DNA of 64,000 bases from Orrella dioscoreae (GCF_900089455.2 NZ_LT907988.1:4154001-4218000), one strand, 5' to 3'. Shown: positions 54,057 to 63,474, counted from the stretch's first letter. The notes: generated from the letters alone by a model not told the origin. A program made the numbers and translations.

Positions 54057-56189
54057 TCAGAATCGCACGCTGGCAGACAACGTGGCATTGAAGGGCTCGC
54101 CATACGCATTGCCGTAACGGCTGGATCCCAGCGAGGACGAGAAGTAGGTCCGGTCGAACAGGTTGCGCAGGTTCAGCTGCACCGTCACCGGGTTGCGGGT
54201 GTTGAAGGTATAGGCCGCCATCGCATCCACCACGCCATAGCCAGGCAGGAAGTAGGAATTGTCGTTGATGCCCGGGCGCTTGGACACGCCGCGCACACCC
54301 GCGCCCAGCTTGAAGCCGTTGCCGTTGTCCAGCACGCCGAAGTCGTACATCGCGAAAAGCGAGGCGGTGTGGCGGGCCACGTTGGCCAGCTGCTTGCCGG
54401 AGTAGTCGGGGTCTTCCTTCACCACCGCATCGGTGAAGGCATAGCTCGCGATCACGCTCCACTGGTCCGTCAGGCGGCCCGACACGTCCATCTCGACGCC
54501 ACGCGAACGCACCTTGCCGGCGGCGCGCGTCTCGATCACGCCATTGACGTTCTCGAAGTACGTGACGTTTTCCTTGTCCGCCGTGTAGACCGCCAGGTTG
54601 GCCGTCAGGCCCCGGGCCATCTCCCACTTGGCGCCCACTTCATAGGTGAGGCCCTCTTCCGGCGGCAGGTTGCCCATGTAGCTGGAGAACGAGGACTGCG
54701 GCCGGAAGCTCTTGGCCACGTTGGCATAGAAGGAGGTCGACGGCGTGGCCTTGTAGACGGCGCCCACGCGCGGCACGAACTTGCTGCCCGAGGTATCGGT
54801 GTTCAGCACGAAGGGACGGCCACGGCCGGAAATCTGCTTGTATTGCTGATAGCGCGCCCCCGCCACCACGATCCACTGGTCGTTCAGGTGGATGGCGTCC
54901 TGGAAGTACACCGATGGCGAACGCAGGCGTTCGTACTGGTCGCTGTCGGTCGCCACGACACGGTTGCAGGTCTGCACCGAGCCATACGCCGGGCGGTTGA
55001 TGTTGAAGCTGACTGCCTGCGGGCAACGGATCATGTCCGAGCGCAGCGTGCGGTGATAGTCGTATTCCGCGCCCATCAGCAGGTCGTGCTTCATGCCGCC
55101 CAGCCGGGCCGTGCCAGTCAGGTCCAGCCGCGCGGCATGGCCGATCATGCTGGAGCCCCGCGTCGCATCCACGCGCCGCGTCACCGCGCCGGTGGCGGCG
55201 TTGTAGGCCATCACCCGGGCCTGGTTGTCGGTGTAGTCGTCGGTGCTGTAGCTATAGTCGAACGTCACCCGCCAATCCGGCGACAGCTCGTGCGACACAT
55301 TCAGCGTCGTCAGCGCGCTGTGCCCGTCGGTGACGTTGAAGGGCTCGTCCAGGCGGATCTTGCGATCCAGCGGAATCGGGCCGCCCGCGTCGATGTCCCA
55401 GATGGTGCCGCGGTCGAAGGGAATGCTGTAGCCCTGCCGCATGTACGACGCCGTCACGACCGTGCGCTCGCCGAACCAGCTGAGCGAGGGCGAGAAGAGC
55501 CACTCCTTGTTGCGGCCGAAGTTGCGCCAGTATTCCGTGTTGTTGTGGCTGCCGATGAGGCGATACGCCAGCGACGTGCCCGCGATCGGCCCCGTCACGT
55601 CGACCATGCCGTTGCCGCCGCCGAAGCTGCTGGCACCCACGCTGGCCTCGCCGCTGAACACGCGCTCGGGCCGCTTGGTGACCACATTGATGGCGCCGCC
55701 CGGATCCTGGATGCCGAAGAGCGTCGAGGCCGGTCCCTTCATCACCTCCACGCGCTGCGTGGTGGCGTTGAAGCTGCGCGGCAGCACGGTCTTCATGCCA
55801 TTGGTCAGGATGGCGTTGTCACGATTCTGGCCGAAGCCGCGGCGGATGAAGGCATCCTGCGTCCCGCCCAGGGTATTGGTTTGCGTGATGCCGCTGATGT
55901 TGCCCAGGACATCGTCCAGCGAACGTGCAGCCTGGTCGCGGATCACAGTCTCTGTGACCACGTTCACGGCCTGGGGAATGTCGAGCAGCGGCGCATCCGT
56001 GCGCATCGCCGGCGATGCCCGCAAGGGCTGGTAGCCGGACTCGGCCTGCCCCGTGACAGTGATGGTTCCCAACGAGGCCGGCTGGCTCGCCTGGGCAAAT
56101 GCGCTAGCCGCGCACAGCACACCCAGGCACACAGAAGCCCCGAGCGAGGCAGCCGGGACTTTCATTCCAGGTACTTTCACCACAATCAT
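54057..56189 (-). CDS. TonB-dependent siderophore receptor (FhuA/FoxA class)
   Basis: The product is 710 residues. The signal peptide ends AFAQ near residue 33. The TonB box region is TITVTGQ, then the plug domain (DIPQAVNVVTETVIRDQAA, EVMKGPASTLFGIQDPGGAINVVTKRP) and a 22-strand barrel ending in Phe (NATLSASVRF). The class imports hydroxamate or similar ferric siderophores. The ATG at 56189 is used; a second ATG at 56165 would give a shorter, more typical leader. A Fur-like box lies 37 bases upstream. It is the first gene of a seven-gene operon. Confidence 0.95.
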   Translation of the reverse strand: MIVVKVPGMKVPAASLGASVCLGVLCAASAFAQASQPASLGTITVTGQAESGYQPLRASPAMRTDAPLLDIPQAVNVVTETVIRDQAARSLDDVLGNISGITQTNTLGGTQDAFIRRGFGQNRDNAILTNGMKTVLPRSFNATTQRVEVMKGPASTLFGIQDPGGAINVVTKRPERVFSGEASVGASSFGGGNGMVDVTGPIAGTSLAYRLIGSHNNTEYWRNFGRNKEWLFSPSLSWFGERTVVTASYMRQGYSIPFDRGTIWDIDAGGPIPLDRKIRLDEPFNVTDGHSALTTLNVSHELSPDWRVTFDYSYSTDDYTDNQARVMAYNAATGAVTRRVDATRGSSMIGHAARLDLTGTARLGGMKHDLLMGAEYDYHRTLRSDMIRCPQAVSFNINRPAYGSVQTCNRVVATDSDQYERLRSPSVYFQDAIHLNDQWIVVAGARYQQYKQISGRGRPFVLNTDTSGSKFVPRVGAVYKATPSTSFYANVAKSFRPQSSFSSYMGNLPPEEGLTYEVGAKWEMARGLTANLAVYTADKENVTYFENVNGVIETRAAGKVRSRGVEMDVSGRLTDQWSVIASYAFTDAVVKEDPDYSGKQLANVARHTASLFAMYDFGVLDNGNGFKLGAGVRGVSKRPGINDNSYFLPGYGVVDAMAAYTFNTRNPVTVQLNLRNLFDRTYFSSSLGSSRYGNAYGEPFNATLSASVRF

Positions 56190-56225
56190 TCCTTGCGTCG
56201 AACCGGATCATAACGGAAAACGGAT

Positions 56226-56240
56226 TGAGAATGATTGTCA
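56226..56240 (-). promoter_or_regulatory. Fur box upstream of the siderophore operon
   Basis: On the minus strand TGACAAT-C-ATTCTCA matches the 7-1-7 Fur consensus TGATAAT-N-ATTATCA at 12 of 14 positions. It overlaps a TTGACA -35-like hexamer and lies 37 bases upstream of the receptor ATG. Confidence 0.75.
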
Positions 56241-56247
56241 ATTGGAT

Positions 56248-56384
56248 GAATGTAGTAGTAAACCGGCACGACGGCCGTGCACCCGTCACGGCGCGGCGCG
56301 GCCCTGCAGCCTTGCCGCCGCGCGCATCCAGCCAGTCCACGTGCGCGCGCGGGGCCCGGCAGGGATCCTCGCGCACTACTACAT
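56248..56384. repeat. 12-bp inverted repeat enclosing a GC-rich segment
   Basis: GAATGTAGTAGT (56248-56259) and ACTACTACATTC (56373-56384) are perfect inverted repeats 113 bases apart. The enclosed DNA has no convincing gene. It sits between the Fur box and the end of the oxidoreductase gene. A further hairpin, GGGGCGCG with CGCGCCCC, lies at 56415-56440. Confidence 0.55.
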
Positions 56385-56453
56385 TCCGGCGTGGCCAGTG
56401 GGGTTATTGGCAGTGGGGCGCGATGCCGCGGCCGCGCCCCGGGTTCCTCCGCC

Positions 56454-57479
56454 CTACAGCTCTCCCACCTTCACCACCAGCTTGCCGAAGTTCTTCCCTT
56501 CCAGCAGTCCGATGAATGCCTGCGGCGCATTCTCCAGGCCCTCCACTACGTCCTCGCGATAGCGCAGCCTACCGTCGGCCACCCATGCCGTGGCCGCTTT
56601 CAGGAATTCCTCTTCCAGGCCGAAGTCGAAGACGATGAAGCCGCGCACCGTCAGGCGTCGGCTCAGGATCTCGCGCATCGTGATGGGCAGCCTGTCCACG
56701 CCCTGGTCGGGGTCGTTGGCATCGTTGTAATGCGCGATCAGGCCGCACACCGGCACGCGCGCGAAATCGTTCAGGAGCGGGAAGACGGCATCCCATACCT
56801 TGCCGCCAACGTTCTCGAAATAGACGTCGATGCCATCGGGGCACGCGCGGGCCAGCTGTTGCGCGAAGTCCGGCGCGCGGTGATCCAGCACCACATCGAA
56901 GCCGAGTTCGTTCTTCACGAATTCGGCCTTCTCCTTGCCACCCACGATACCCACGGCGCGCGCGCCGTGGATGCGCGCGATCTGCCCGACAGCCGAGCCC
57001 ACCGCCCCGCTGGCCGCGGCCACCACCACCGTCTCGCCCGCCTTGGGCTTGCCGATCTCACGCAGGCCGGAGTATGCCGTCAGCCCCGGCATGCCCAGCA
57101 CGCCAAGCGCGGTGGAGGGCGGCGCGGCGGCCGGATCCAGCTTGCGCAGGCCCTGGCCATCGGACACCGCATAACGCTGCCAGCCCGCATAGGCCGACAC
57201 CAGGTCGCCTTCGTGCCACAAGGCATGGCGCGACGCGACGACACGCGACACCGTGCCGCCCACGATCACGTCGCCCAGCGCCAGCGACGGCGCATAGGAC
57301 TTCAGGTCGCGCATGCGGCCGCGCATGTACGGGTCCAGCGACAGGTACACCGTTTCCAGCAGCACCTCGCCTTCCTTCAGCGCCGGCACGGGCGCGGTCT
57401 CCACGCGGAAATCGCCGGGCCTGGGCGCGCCGTCGGGACGTGCGGCGAGAACGATGCGGGTATTGGTCTTGGCACTCAT
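56454..57479 (-). CDS. NADP-dependent MDR oxidoreductase (CurA/prostaglandin reductase type)
   Basis: The product is 341 residues. It lacks the zinc sites of alcohol dehydrogenases and has the MDR cofactor motif AASGAVGSAVGQIA and the DYFENVGG loop typical of the leukotriene B4 dehydrogenase/CurA group. DPYMRGRM near residue 50 is the family signature. These enzymes reduce the double bond of alpha,beta-unsaturated ketones with NADPH. It is divergent from a frameshifted LysR gene, with a 7-11-7 LysR-type palindrome between them. Confidence 0.93.
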   Translation of the reverse strand: MSAKTNTRIVLAARPDGAPRPGDFRVETAPVPALKEGEVLLETVYLSLDPYMRGRMRDLKSYAPSLALGDVIVGGTVSRVVASRHALWHEGDLVSAYAGWQRYAVSDGQGLRKLDPAAAPPSTALGVLGMPGLTAYSGLREIGKPKAGETVVVAAASGAVGSAVGQIARIHGARAVGIVGGKEKAEFVKNELGFDVVLDHRAPDFAQQLARACPDGIDVYFENVGGKVWDAVFPLLNDFARVPVCGLIAHYNDANDPDQGVDRLPITMREILSRRLTVRGFIVFDFGLEEEFLKAATAWVADGRLRYREDVVEGLENAPQAFIGLLEGKNFGKLVVKVGEL

Positions 57480-57565
57480 CCATCAGCTCCTTTCAAACGG
57501 GGGTGGCGCAGCGAGGACGACGCCGTCCGCCTGCGCATGACCCTCATGGTAGGGATCGCACAGTC

Positions 57566-57590
57566 ATATTGGTAGACTGATATCCAATAT
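57566..57590. promoter_or_regulatory. LysR-type operator (7-11-7 palindrome)
   Basis: ATATTGG (57566-57572) and CCAATAT (57584-57590) are perfect inverted arms with an 11-base spacer, the classic T-N11-A form. The site lies 18 bases upstream of the LysR ATG and between the divergent genes. Confidence 0.7.
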
Positions 57591-57608
57591 TCCAGACTTA
57601 ACATAATC

Positions 57609-58467
57609 ATGATATCTGACGCCTTCGACCCCGCACTGCTGCGCACTTTCGTCGCCGTCTGCCAGCACGGCAGCCTCAGCCGCGCGGCGGAACAGGCGGG
57701 CCGGGCGCAGTCCGCGCTCAGCACGCAGATCCGCCGGCTGGAGGAACGGGTGGGCAAACGGCTGCTGCACCGCAACGGGCGCGGCGTCCTGCCCACGACC
57801 GACGGCGAATTGCTGCTGGGCTATGCCCAACGGATTCTTGCGCTGGGCGAAGCGGCGGCCGCCAGGCTGGGGGAGCGCGCCCTGGCAGGCAGCGTGCGCG
57901 TGGGCCTGGCCGAAGACGTCGCGATCTCCGCGCTGCCGGCGGCGCTGGGCCGGCTGCGGCGCTCGTGCCCGCAACTGCACCTGGAAATCGTCATCGACCA
58001 CGGCGACGCGCTGGCGCATGCGTGGCAGGAAGGCACACTGGACATCGCCATCAGCGGGTGCTCGGCCTTCGCCGCCGAGCCCGTCGACACGTGGATGGTC
58101 GACCTTCATTGGGCCTGCGCCATCGACGAGACGCCGGACCCCGCCAGGCCGCTGGACGTCATCGTCTATGCCGAGCCCTGCGCGTGGCGGCGGATCATGT
58201 TCGAAACGCTGACGGCCGCCGGCCGCGACTTCCGCGTGGCGCTGACCAGCCACCGCGGTGGAGCACGGGCTGGGCGTGGCGCTGCTGACAGCGGAAAGCG
58301 TGCGCCCCGACACCATGCGGGTGCTGCCCATCACGAATGCGGATGGCAAGGGGCTGAGCGTGCGGTATGGGCTGTTCGCGGGCAACCGCCTGGATAACAG
58401 CGGTCGCGCCGTGCTGGCGCTCCTGCAGGACAGCCTGCGCGGCAGGGAGCCGGCCAGGACCGCCTGA
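57609..58467 (+). pseudogene. LysR-family regulator gene with a frameshift near 58255
   Basis: The first frame runs from the ATG at 57609 with an intact helix-turn-helix (LLRTFVAVCQHGSLSRAAEQ, QSALSTQIRRLEERVG) and most of the effector domain to about residue 216 (VALTSHRG). It then continues as unrelated Arg/Gly-rich sequence to a stop at 58397. The proper C-terminal end (VEHGLGVALLTAESV...) is in the +1 frame from 58258 to 58467. Compared with typical LysR proteins about six or seven residues are also missing at the junction, so a deletion of about 20 bases, not a multiple of three, is more likely than a single read error. The DNA-binding half would still be made. Confidence 0.75.
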
Positions 58468-58485
58468 CACCCGCATACGCGGCAA

Positions 58486-59157
58486 TCACTGCGGCGTGCC
58501 GCGCTCCACCAGCAGCACCGCGGCCTGTACCCGGGAATTCAGGCCCAGCTTGCGCAGGATGTGCTGGACGTGGATCTTCACCGTGGCCTCGGCAATCGAC
58601 AGCGTGCGCGCGATTTCCTTGTTGCTCGCCCCCGCCGCGATCTCGCGCAGGATGTCCAGCTCCCGGCTGGAAAGCACTGCCAGCGGATCGGCGGGCGGCG
58701 GCGCGCCGGGCGCCTGCGCATGCAGGGATTGAAACGCGCTGACCAGCTTGTCCGTCATTTCCGGGCTGACGGTCGACTGTCCGCGCGCCACGCGCTCGAT
58801 GGCGCCGACCAGCACGTCGCTATCCACCGTCTTCAGCAGGTAGCCGCTTGCGCCCCCCTGCAGCGCGGCGGTCATGGTGTCGGCATCCTCGCTCACGGTC
58901 AGCATCAGCACGCGCGCGGCGGGCGCCGCCTGCTTCAGGCCCTGCAGCACGTCCACGCCGGTTACGCCCGGCAGATGATGATCCAGCAGGATCACGTCGG
59001 GCTGCAACGCGGCGGCACGGCGCAAGGCCTCGCCGCCGTCGGCCGCCTCGCCCACCACCTCCAGCTGCGGACAGGTGGCCAGCAAGGCCATGATGCCTCT
59101 GCGAAAAAGGGTATGGTCATCGACCACCAGCAGGCGCACGCGCCCGGTCTGCGTCAT
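58486..59157 (-). CDS. narL: NarL-type nitrate/nitrite response regulator
   Basis: The product is 223 residues. The receiver domain has phospho-accepting Asp59 (DVILLDHHLPG) and Lys in YLLKTV. The C-terminal LuxR-type helix-turn-helix is LSSRELDILREIAAGASNKEIARTLSIAEATVKIHVQHILRKL. It lies two bases after narX on the same strand and is its partner. It should control the nar operon when nitrate or nitrite is present. The ATG at 59157 matches the family start. Confidence 0.93.
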   Translation of the reverse strand: MTQTGRVRLLVVDDHTLFRRGIMALLATCPQLEVVGEAADGGEALRRAAALQPDVILLDHHLPGVTGVDVLQGLKQAAPAARVLMLTVSEDADTMTAALQGGASGYLLKTVDSDVLVGAIERVARGQSTVSPEMTDKLVSAFQSLHAQAPGAPPPADPLAVLSSRELDILREIAAGASNKEIARTLSIAEATVKIHVQHILRKLGLNSRVQAAVLLVERGTPQ

Positions 59158-59159
59158 GA

Positions 59160-61118
59160 TCAGGTTCCTTCCGTCGATTTTCCCGCCGACGTGGGCAGGG
59201 AGGCCGGCAATACGAGCGTCACGCACGTCCCGTGCCCCGGCGCGGCCAAGATATCCAGTGAGGCGCCGATCCCGGCAGCGCGTTCGCGCATGATGCGCAG
59301 ACCCACGTGCGTTTCGTCGACGCCGCGGGTGGCGTCCATGCCGCAGCCATCATCCCGCACGGTGATCACCCATTGGGGGGACTGCCGCACCGCCACCCAG
59401 ACGCGGCTTGCACGGGCGTGCTTGCGCACATTGGACAGCGCCTCCTGGATCACGTGCAACACCTGGATCTGGACGTCGGGCGGCAAGGCCATGCCCTCCC
59501 CCAGGATATCCAGCTCGGTCTGCAGGCCGGTCTGGTGCTCGAACTTGGTCAGCGTCGTGCGCAGCGCGGGCGCGATGTCCTCGTTGTTGGTGCGGGTGCG
59601 GAAATGCAGCAGCAGCTCGCGCACGTCCGACAGGCTCTCCTTGATCCCGGCGTCCAGCTCCGCCAGCGTGCCCTGGACGCCGGTCGTGGCGCCGCCGGGC
59701 GCGCGCTTGACCTCTTCACGCAGCAGGGAGGCCTGGATCTTGAGGAAGGACAGGCTCTGGGCGATGGAGTCGTGCAATTCGCGCGCCAGCAACCCGCGCT
59801 CTTCGGCTACCGCGGCTTCGCGGCGCAAGGCGTCGGCCCGCAAGCCCTCCATCGCGCCGGCCAGGTGGCTGGCCAGCGTATCCAGCAACACGCGGTCCTC
59901 CTTGCCCAGCACGGTAGGCGCCAGGAAGAACAGATCGATTTCCCCCACGACGCGATCCTGCAGCTTCACCGGCGCGCTCAGGACGCTGGCGTAACCGGCA
60001 CGCTGGCATTGCTTCGCATCCAGCCCCGCTGGCGACACGCCGACACGCAGCTCGTTCAGGGCGAACATGCGCGTCTGCGCCCGTTCGCGCGGCTGCCCGC
60101 AGAAGCAATCCCCCGCCGGCAGGCAATACTCGTCCTGCGTCAGTTGCGCCGGCAGCCCGTCGGATGCCAGCATCATGTAGCGGCGCGTGTGCTCATCCGC
60201 CCATCGCACGACGGACGCATCCGCATGCAGCGCGCGCCGCGTATGCGAGGCGAAGCCTTGGGCCAACGCTTCCAGCGTGCCGGCGCGCGCAGCCAGCGCG
60301 GCCCCTTCGTACAGCACAGCCAGACGGGCACGCTCGGCTTCCAGGTGCAGGGTCTTCTCCCGCACCCGGCGTTCCAGGCTGGCGTAGAGATCCTGCAGCC
60401 TCGCACTCATGCGGTTGAACCCCTTTGCCACCGCGCCGAACTCATCGTCGCTGAGCACGGCCACGCGCGCGGACAAATCTCCGCTCTCGACGCGGCCCAG
60501 CCCCTCGCGCAAGCGCGCCAAGGGCGAGAAGATCAGCAATTGCGCCGCATAGAGCACCCCCAGCGCAGCGGTGATGGCAAGCACCATCACCACGAACTGG
60601 GCAGTGTTGAGCAGCGTGGTCCAGCGGGCCAGTTGCTGCTCGATGGTGAACACCAGGTGATCGATGGTGCGCACCGCGTCGCCGGCCTGCCGGGTGATGC
60701 GTTCGGCGACGGGCGCCGCGCCGCTCCCCCATTCCTGGCGCAGGCCGCGCCACTGCCGGCCAACCTCCGCCAATGCCTCGCGCGACGCGTCGTCGCGCGG
60801 CACGGCCAGGGGCCGCGCCGGATCGCCGTCGTGCAGCAGCTGCAGGCTGGCATCGTATTGACTGAGCAGGGCATGGACCGAGGCGTGGTCGCTGGCGGCC
60901 AGCGCCGCGGCCAACTGCCAGGTTCGCATGCGCATGCGGCCGGCTTCGTTCACGGCCGCGGCGCCGCCTTCCAGCTGCCACGTGACCCAGAGGGTGACGC
61001 CGATCGAGGAAAGCGCCAGCAGCAGGATCACGCAGCCGATGGCGCCGATCTTGGCGGCCAGTTGACGCCGAGGCCGGGACGCGAGCAAGCGCCCGTCGTC
61101 AGCGGGCGGCGTCGCCAT
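59160..61118 (-). CDS. narX: NarX-type nitrate/nitrite sensor kinase
   Basis: The product is 652 residues. Membrane helix 1 is at about 22-46, then the P-box that binds nitrate (AAAVNEAGRMRMRTWQLA, about 53-70), a helical periplasmic sensor, helix 2 at about 174-197 and HAMP. The cytoplasmic GAF-like region has the cysteine cluster (CLPAGDCFCGQ and KQC) seen in NarX. The HisKA_3 motif is ARELHDSIAQSLSFLKIQ, followed by a HATPase domain (EALSNVRKHA, RDDGCGM). I use the ATG at 61118; the upstream TTG adds only four residues. Confidence 0.95.
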   Translation of the reverse strand: MATPPADDGRLLASRPRRQLAAKIGAIGCVILLLALSSIGVTLWVTWQLEGGAAAVNEAGRMRMRTWQLAAALAASDHASVHALLSQYDASLQLLHDGDPARPLAVPRDDASREALAEVGRQWRGLRQEWGSGAAPVAERITRQAGDAVRTIDHLVFTIEQQLARWTTLLNTAQFVVMVLAITAALGVLYAAQLLIFSPLARLREGLGRVESGDLSARVAVLSDDEFGAVAKGFNRMSARLQDLYASLERRVREKTLHLEAERARLAVLYEGAALAARAGTLEALAQGFASHTRRALHADASVVRWADEHTRRYMMLASDGLPAQLTQDEYCLPAGDCFCGQPRERAQTRMFALNELRVGVSPAGLDAKQCQRAGYASVLSAPVKLQDRVVGEIDLFFLAPTVLGKEDRVLLDTLASHLAGAMEGLRADALRREAAVAEERGLLARELHDSIAQSLSFLKIQASLLREEVKRAPGGATTGVQGTLAELDAGIKESLSDVRELLLHFRTRTNNEDIAPALRTTLTKFEHQTGLQTELDILGEGMALPPDVQIQVLHVIQEALSNVRKHARASRVWVAVRQSPQWVITVRDDGCGMDATRGVDETHVGLRIMRERAAGIGASLDILAAPGHGTCVTLVLPASLPTSAGKSTEGT

Positions 61119-61236
61119 GGCGATTGGCAAGGCTTGCGGTGCCGGCGCGGATAATGATCGAACGGTTCATCTGACGGTCAGGCTGGTGACTTGCGGGCAG
61201 GATCTCCATGATAGCGTGCCGGGGCGGCGCTTCCGC

Positions 61237-62031
61237 TCATTGCACCAGCGGCGAAGACGTTCCATCCAGGTCCACGCCCGATACCGTGGCCTCGCCTGCC
61301 AGCACGCGGAGATATTGCGTGAGCGCGGTGGCGAAACTCTGCTGGCGCAGCGTCTGGACAACCGCCGCACGCACCACCTCGTAGGCCGGCACGTCACCGG
61401 GCTCGCGCGCCAGCACCTCGACCACATGGAACCCGAAACGGCTATGCACCAGGCGGGGCAGCACGCCGACCTCGGCATGCCCGAACAATTCGCGCGCAAA
61501 CTCCGGCGCGCACTCGTTGCTGTTGAGCCAACCCAGCATGCCGCCTTCCTTGCCGGAGGGGCAATTGCTGGTCGTCGCCGCAGCCTGGGCGAAGCGGTCG
61601 CCCACGGCCAGTTCGGCCGGCGTCGCGTTGCGCACGTCGAGCAGGCACGCCTCGGCGCGCTGGCGCAGGGCATTGACGTCCACGCCCGGCGTCACGGCGA
61701 ACAGCACGTGGCGCGCCCGCACGCGCTCACCCACGGCATAGCGCGCCGCATGCGCGGCATGATGGCGGCGGCAGGCCTCCTCGCTCGGCTCTGGCAGGCG
61801 CAAGACGTCGTCCAGCAGGCGCTCGATGGCGTCGGCAGCCGCCTGGCTGATCGCGCCCGCCGCAGGCGGCGGATCGTCGGCAGCCAGCAGGCCTTGCGCG
61901 ATCGCGGCCTGGCGCAACAGCTCGGTACAGGCGCGCTGGCGCAGGTCGCCCTCACCGAGGATCTCCTGGGCGGTGGCCAGCGGCACGCCGTTGACCAGGG
62001 GCACGGAAGGGAATGTCGTCGGCGCGTTCAT
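61237..62031 (-). CDS. Parvulin-type peptidyl-prolyl isomerase of the nar operon
   Basis: The product is 264 residues. No signal peptide is present, so it is cytoplasmic. The parvulin domain (about 105-205) has VRARHVLFAVTPG, then GGMLGWL and HSRFGFHVVEVL. The N-terminal third is helical, as in NifM-like proteins. It overlaps narI by four bases and comes last in the narG-H-J-I order, as in several Burkholderiales. It probably assists folding or cofactor loading of nitrate reductase. Confidence 0.9.
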   Translation of the reverse strand: MNAPTTFPSVPLVNGVPLATAQEILGEGDLRQRACTELLRQAAIAQGLLAADDPPPAAGAISQAAADAIERLLDDVLRLPEPSEEACRRHHAAHAARYAVGERVRARHVLFAVTPGVDVNALRQRAEACLLDVRNATPAELAVGDRFAQAAATTSNCPSGKEGGMLGWLNSNECAPEFARELFGHAEVGVLPRLVHSRFGFHVVEVLAREPGDVPAYEVVRAAVVQTLRQQSFATALTQYLRVLAGEATVSGVDLDGTSSPLVQ

Positions 62032-62765
62032 GCGCGGCCTCCTTCGCGGCGCGCCGGATCCTGGGCGCGGGGCAGGTTCAGGCGCCGCGAACGCACCAGC
62101 TGGTAGGGCCGCAACACATACGCCAGCGACGCGAAGCCGCTCCAGACATGCACCAGCCGGCTGAACGGGAACAACAGGAAGATCGTCATGCCCAGCACCA
62201 TGTGCACCTTGAAAGGCCAGTCGATGGCGATCAAGGCACTGGCGTCGGGGCGGAACGTGACCAGGTGCTGGGCCCAGTCAGCCAGGATCAGCATCGCGCT
62301 GGCGTCGGCGCGGTGCGCATACGAGAACGGCAGCGTGACGAGTCCGAGCACCAGCTGGATCCACAGGATGATCAGGATGGCCAGGTCGGTCTTGTGGCTG
62401 GTGAGCCGGATGCGCGGGTCGAACATGCGGCGGTGCAGCAGCATCGTCAGTCCGACGAAGCACACCAGGCCCGCCACGCCGCCGGACACGATGGCCAGCA
62501 TCTGCTTCTGCGGCGCAGTGATCAGCCACTCATAGAAGATGTGGGGCGTCAGCAGCCCGACGGTATGCCCCACGAACAGGAACAGGATGCCGATGTGGAA
62601 GAGGTTGCTGCCCCAGCGCAGCTGGCGCGCGCGCAGCATCTGCGAGGAATCGCTTTTCCAGGTGTACTGGTCGCGGTCGAAGCGCGCCAGGCTGCCCATC
62701 AGGAACACCGCGAGACAGATGTACGGATAGACGTTGAACAGGAAGTTGTGCAGGATGATCGGCAT
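62028..62765 (-). CDS. narI: Respiratory nitrate reductase gamma subunit, cytochrome b
   Basis: The product is 245 residues with five membrane helices. Histidines in FHIGILFLFVGHTVG and in FKVHMVLGMTIF...RLVHVWSG are the ligands of the two b hemes. It takes electrons from quinol and passes them to NarH. The gene lies 15 bases after narJ. The length fits the family (about 225-245). The C-terminal 25 residues are basic and disordered-looking. Confidence 0.97.
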   Translation of the reverse strand: MPIILHNFLFNVYPYICLAVFLMGSLARFDRDQYTWKSDSSQMLRARQLRWGSNLFHIGILFLFVGHTVGLLTPHIFYEWLITAPQKQMLAIVSGGVAGLVCFVGLTMLLHRRMFDPRIRLTSHKTDLAILIILWIQLVLGLVTLPFSYAHRADASAMLILADWAQHLVTFRPDASALIAIDWPFKVHMVLGMTIFLLFPFSRLVHVWSGFASLAYVLRPYQLVRSRRLNLPRAQDPARREGGRA

Positions 62766-62780
62766 GGCAATCTCCTTGGA

Positions 62781-63464
62781 TCAGGCCGCCGCGCCGGGCG
62801 GGCGGCGCAGGATGTGGACGGGCTGGGCCGCAGCGGGTGAACCCGGCTTGGGCGAGGCCTGCCCCTGGGTGCTGCAGCCGCCGAAAACGGGAGGCTCCTG
62901 CCAGGTGTCGTCCAGCGGCGCATCCTCCTGCACCGAGGAGGGCTGCGAGGATTCTCCGGAAAGATCCAGGACGGCGGCAATCACGCAGGCATAGTCGCTG
63001 CCGCGCTTCTGCAGCGCCCCCAGGATGGCCCGCAGGATATGCGCGAACTCGCCGATGAAGGCGCGCGCTTCGCGGGTGGGCTGCGTCGAGGCGTACTCCA
63101 GCAGGACCGTCAGGTGATCGGGCAACTCGGCCGGGTCCAGCAGCAGCCCCGCCTGTTCATAGGTTTTCACCAGGTCGATCATGGCGGGGCCGCGATCGCG
63201 CGAGTCTCCATGCACGTGCTCGAACAGGTGCAGCGCCGTGCCGCGCCCGCGGTCGAACAGGTCGACATAGGCGGCCTCGGCATCCATGCCCTCGGCCAGC
63301 AGGCGGTCCATCAACGCATCCAGCTCGCTGCGGCGTATCGTGCCGATGGCCTGCTCGGCGTTCAGCGCCGCGTGGATATCGGTCAGGTGGCCGCGCATCG
63401 CGGCATCGGGGTAGCGCAGCAGGTGGGCCAGCGCGCGCAAGGTAAAGGCAATGCGATAGGTCAT
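62781..63464 (-). CDS. narJ: Nitrate reductase molybdenum cofactor assembly chaperone
   Basis: The product is 227 residues of the all-helical TorD/NarJ type (YRIAFTLRALAHLLRYPD, then DLFDRGRGTALHLFEHVHGDSRDRG). It holds NarG until the cofactor is inserted. The C-terminal 50 residues are rich in Pro, Ser and Gln and carry FGGCSTQG. It lies ten bases after narH. Confidence 0.96.
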   Translation of the reverse strand: MTYRIAFTLRALAHLLRYPDAAMRGHLTDIHAALNAEQAIGTIRRSELDALMDRLLAEGMDAEAAYVDLFDRGRGTALHLFEHVHGDSRDRGPAMIDLVKTYEQAGLLLDPAELPDHLTVLLEYASTQPTREARAFIGEFAHILRAILGALQKRGSDYACVIAAVLDLSGESSQPSSVQEDAPLDDTWQEPPVFGGCSTQGQASPKPGSPAAAQPVHILRRPPGAAA

Positions 63465-63474
63465 GGCGTCTCTC

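Noticed and set aside
52959-56213. A plus-strand open frame of more than 1000 codons opposite the TonB receptor and ATPase genes
   Set aside because: The opposite strand encodes well-conserved proteins with all motifs, so this is a shadow frame.
56248-56384. CRISPR-like or IS-end interpretation of the 12-bp inverted repeat
   Set aside because: There are only two arms, no spacer series, no cas genes and no transposase.
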